A stretch of DNA of 64,000 bases from Anastrepha obliqua. Its lineage: Eukaryota; Arthropoda; Insecta; Diptera; Tephritidae. This document shows, in pieces, positions 63,035 to 64,000 of this stretch (position 1 is its first letter; each line of letters opens with the position of its first letter). The stretch covers positions 161,822,792 to 161,886,791 of the forward strand of contig NC_072892.1 in assembly GCF_027943255.1 (NCBI RefSeq), in the 5' to 3' direction. Below the pieces are notes generated by a model, which ran no database searches, was not told where the DNA came from, and was given only the letters and a program-made list of their open reading frames with translations. A program made the position numbers and the translations under genes.

Positions 63035-64000
63035 ATAAATGGTATATGAACTTAATTTTGGTAGATAATTATTTTTGTTTTAATTTTTTGGTGGCGTAAA
63101 TTTTGTAAGAGCATATGAATAAATACGTGGAGAGGAATTTATGCTATGTAAAGGTATGAGTTACAACTACAATTTCCATTGATGCATTTGCTTATACACT
63201 TTCACTAATGCACGTCACTTTTTAATTAAATAGGCAACTTAAAAAAGGTAGTTTCATTTAAACGTTTCAAGGGTTTCAAGAAATTTCCAAATTGTGAATT
63301 GAATCAACTCAGCCAAAAGATGGTAGCAGTATTGCAAAAGTTAGTCCTAAGAAGAGTTTGAGAAAGTATTTTAAACCGGAGCTCTACTAAGACCATCTAA
63401 ACTGCACTAAAATTAAGTGTCCTCATCCTAAGCTGATTGCCACCTTTCATTGGCTATTGTCTTTACGCTGGTATCCAGTGTCTGATTGACTAAAATCGAA
63501 AATCGTTAGCTACTGGAATTATTGCCAAATAAGGGTTTCTGGGCACCTCCAGGTCTCTCATTCACCTTAAACTTATTCCTGGCTGCGTGAACTTCTGCCC
63601 TGGAACCAAACTCCATCTGTCGTTACATTTCGTGGTTAAAATTTGTTTAAGGAGTGCAGTGGCCAAAGGATTCTGTGATCATTTAGGCTTCATTATAAAT
63701 AGTTTTTGGACTTCATTATGCCATTCATTGTGACAGGAGGTATGAGTTAAGGTACTCGCCTCATTTGAAATGGTGTTTTTTGGGTGTTTCTTTAAAAGCA
63801 TATAAAATGGGAACGAAAAACCATTTTTTATTTTTGTTTTCAGTATTTTATTTTTTCGTTATTTTTACCATTCGAAATGAATGCAAAATTTTTAAAAATT
63901 GGGTAGTTGAAAAAGTCTTTTCGTATTTTGTCAATAGATGTCGTTGGAGTCATCTATCTCCAGTGCTACCAATCGCATTGTGTCATATCATATGGTGTTA
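63035..64000. other. No gene seen
   Basis: AT-rich spacer to the window end. No conserved frame, element end or RNA gene that I can support. Confidence 0.5.

Overview
This 64 kb window is an AT-rich stretch of an insect genome, most likely a higher fly and probably a tephritid fruit fly. The lineage is inferred from the mix of mobile elements: DD41D ('rosa'-type) mariner relatives, several DD34D mariners, I-superfamily non-LTR retrotransposons, Helitrons and a tRNA-like SINE. I could not identify a single intact host gene. Almost everything recognisable is a mobile element or a piece of one, much of it nested, with long non-coding spacers and microsatellites between. I saw no bacterial operon, no CRISPR, no rRNA or authentic tRNA gene, and no recognisable LTR retrotransposon or virus.

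Layout. 1-5.6 kb: a short TIR element (a MITE, ends CAAGGTGG) split by an internally deleted Helitron; LINE, SINE and mariner scraps; a second copy of the same MITE split by a SINE with a 15 bp target duplication; and a full-length but frameshifted mariner (4288-5578). 6.3-10.9 kb: DD41D and LINE pieces, SINE copies, an unassigned 95-residue ORF and a nested hAT-like MITE. 12.1-14.7 kb: the most striking single element, 2566 bp with 153 bp terminal inverted repeats that are identical by eye, an exact 8 bp target duplication, and a 384-codon ORF resembling a divergent hAT-type transposase; an internal deletion has removed the middle of its coding region. 15-23.5 kb: DD41D relics, R1-like and Jockey-like LINE fragments (the largest at 20.4-22.0 kb) and a TTAA-flanked element. 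24-25.8 kb: a DD41D element lying exactly between two 110 bp direct repeats, then a heptanucleotide satellite. 27-33 kb: an I-superfamily LINE split by an AT-rich insert, a short retro-insertion with target duplication, and a 1.5 kb TTAA element that contains a LINE fragment. 34.5-42.5 kb: mariner and DD41D deletion derivatives, one LINE whose reading frame is interrupted three times (TTAA element, DD41D, mariner) yet reads through after in-silico removal of each insert, two further LINE tails, and an 86 bp inverted repeat. 43-53 kb: R1-like and RTE-like LINE pieces, CT microsatellite, DD41D pieces, a diverged ~330 bp tandem array, and two copies of a short retroelement whose 3' end matches that of a LINE family also present here. 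53.8-64 kb: a Helitron 3' end, a CTCTTT satellite, a mariner inserted next to another mariner, SINE and DD41D relics, and a LINE tail.

How the parts relate. Nothing here forms a pathway. The useful information is historical: nesting order, target-site duplications and the amount of decay give relative insertion ages. Autonomous transposase, RT and helicase sources are absent or broken in this window, so the SINEs, MITEs and deletion derivatives would have depended on enzymes supplied from elsewhere. The region has the composition of TE-rich heterochromatin or of a transposon-trap locus, but that is inference only. Coordinates of decayed fragments are approximate to about 10-30 bp unless a terminal repeat or target duplication is quoted.
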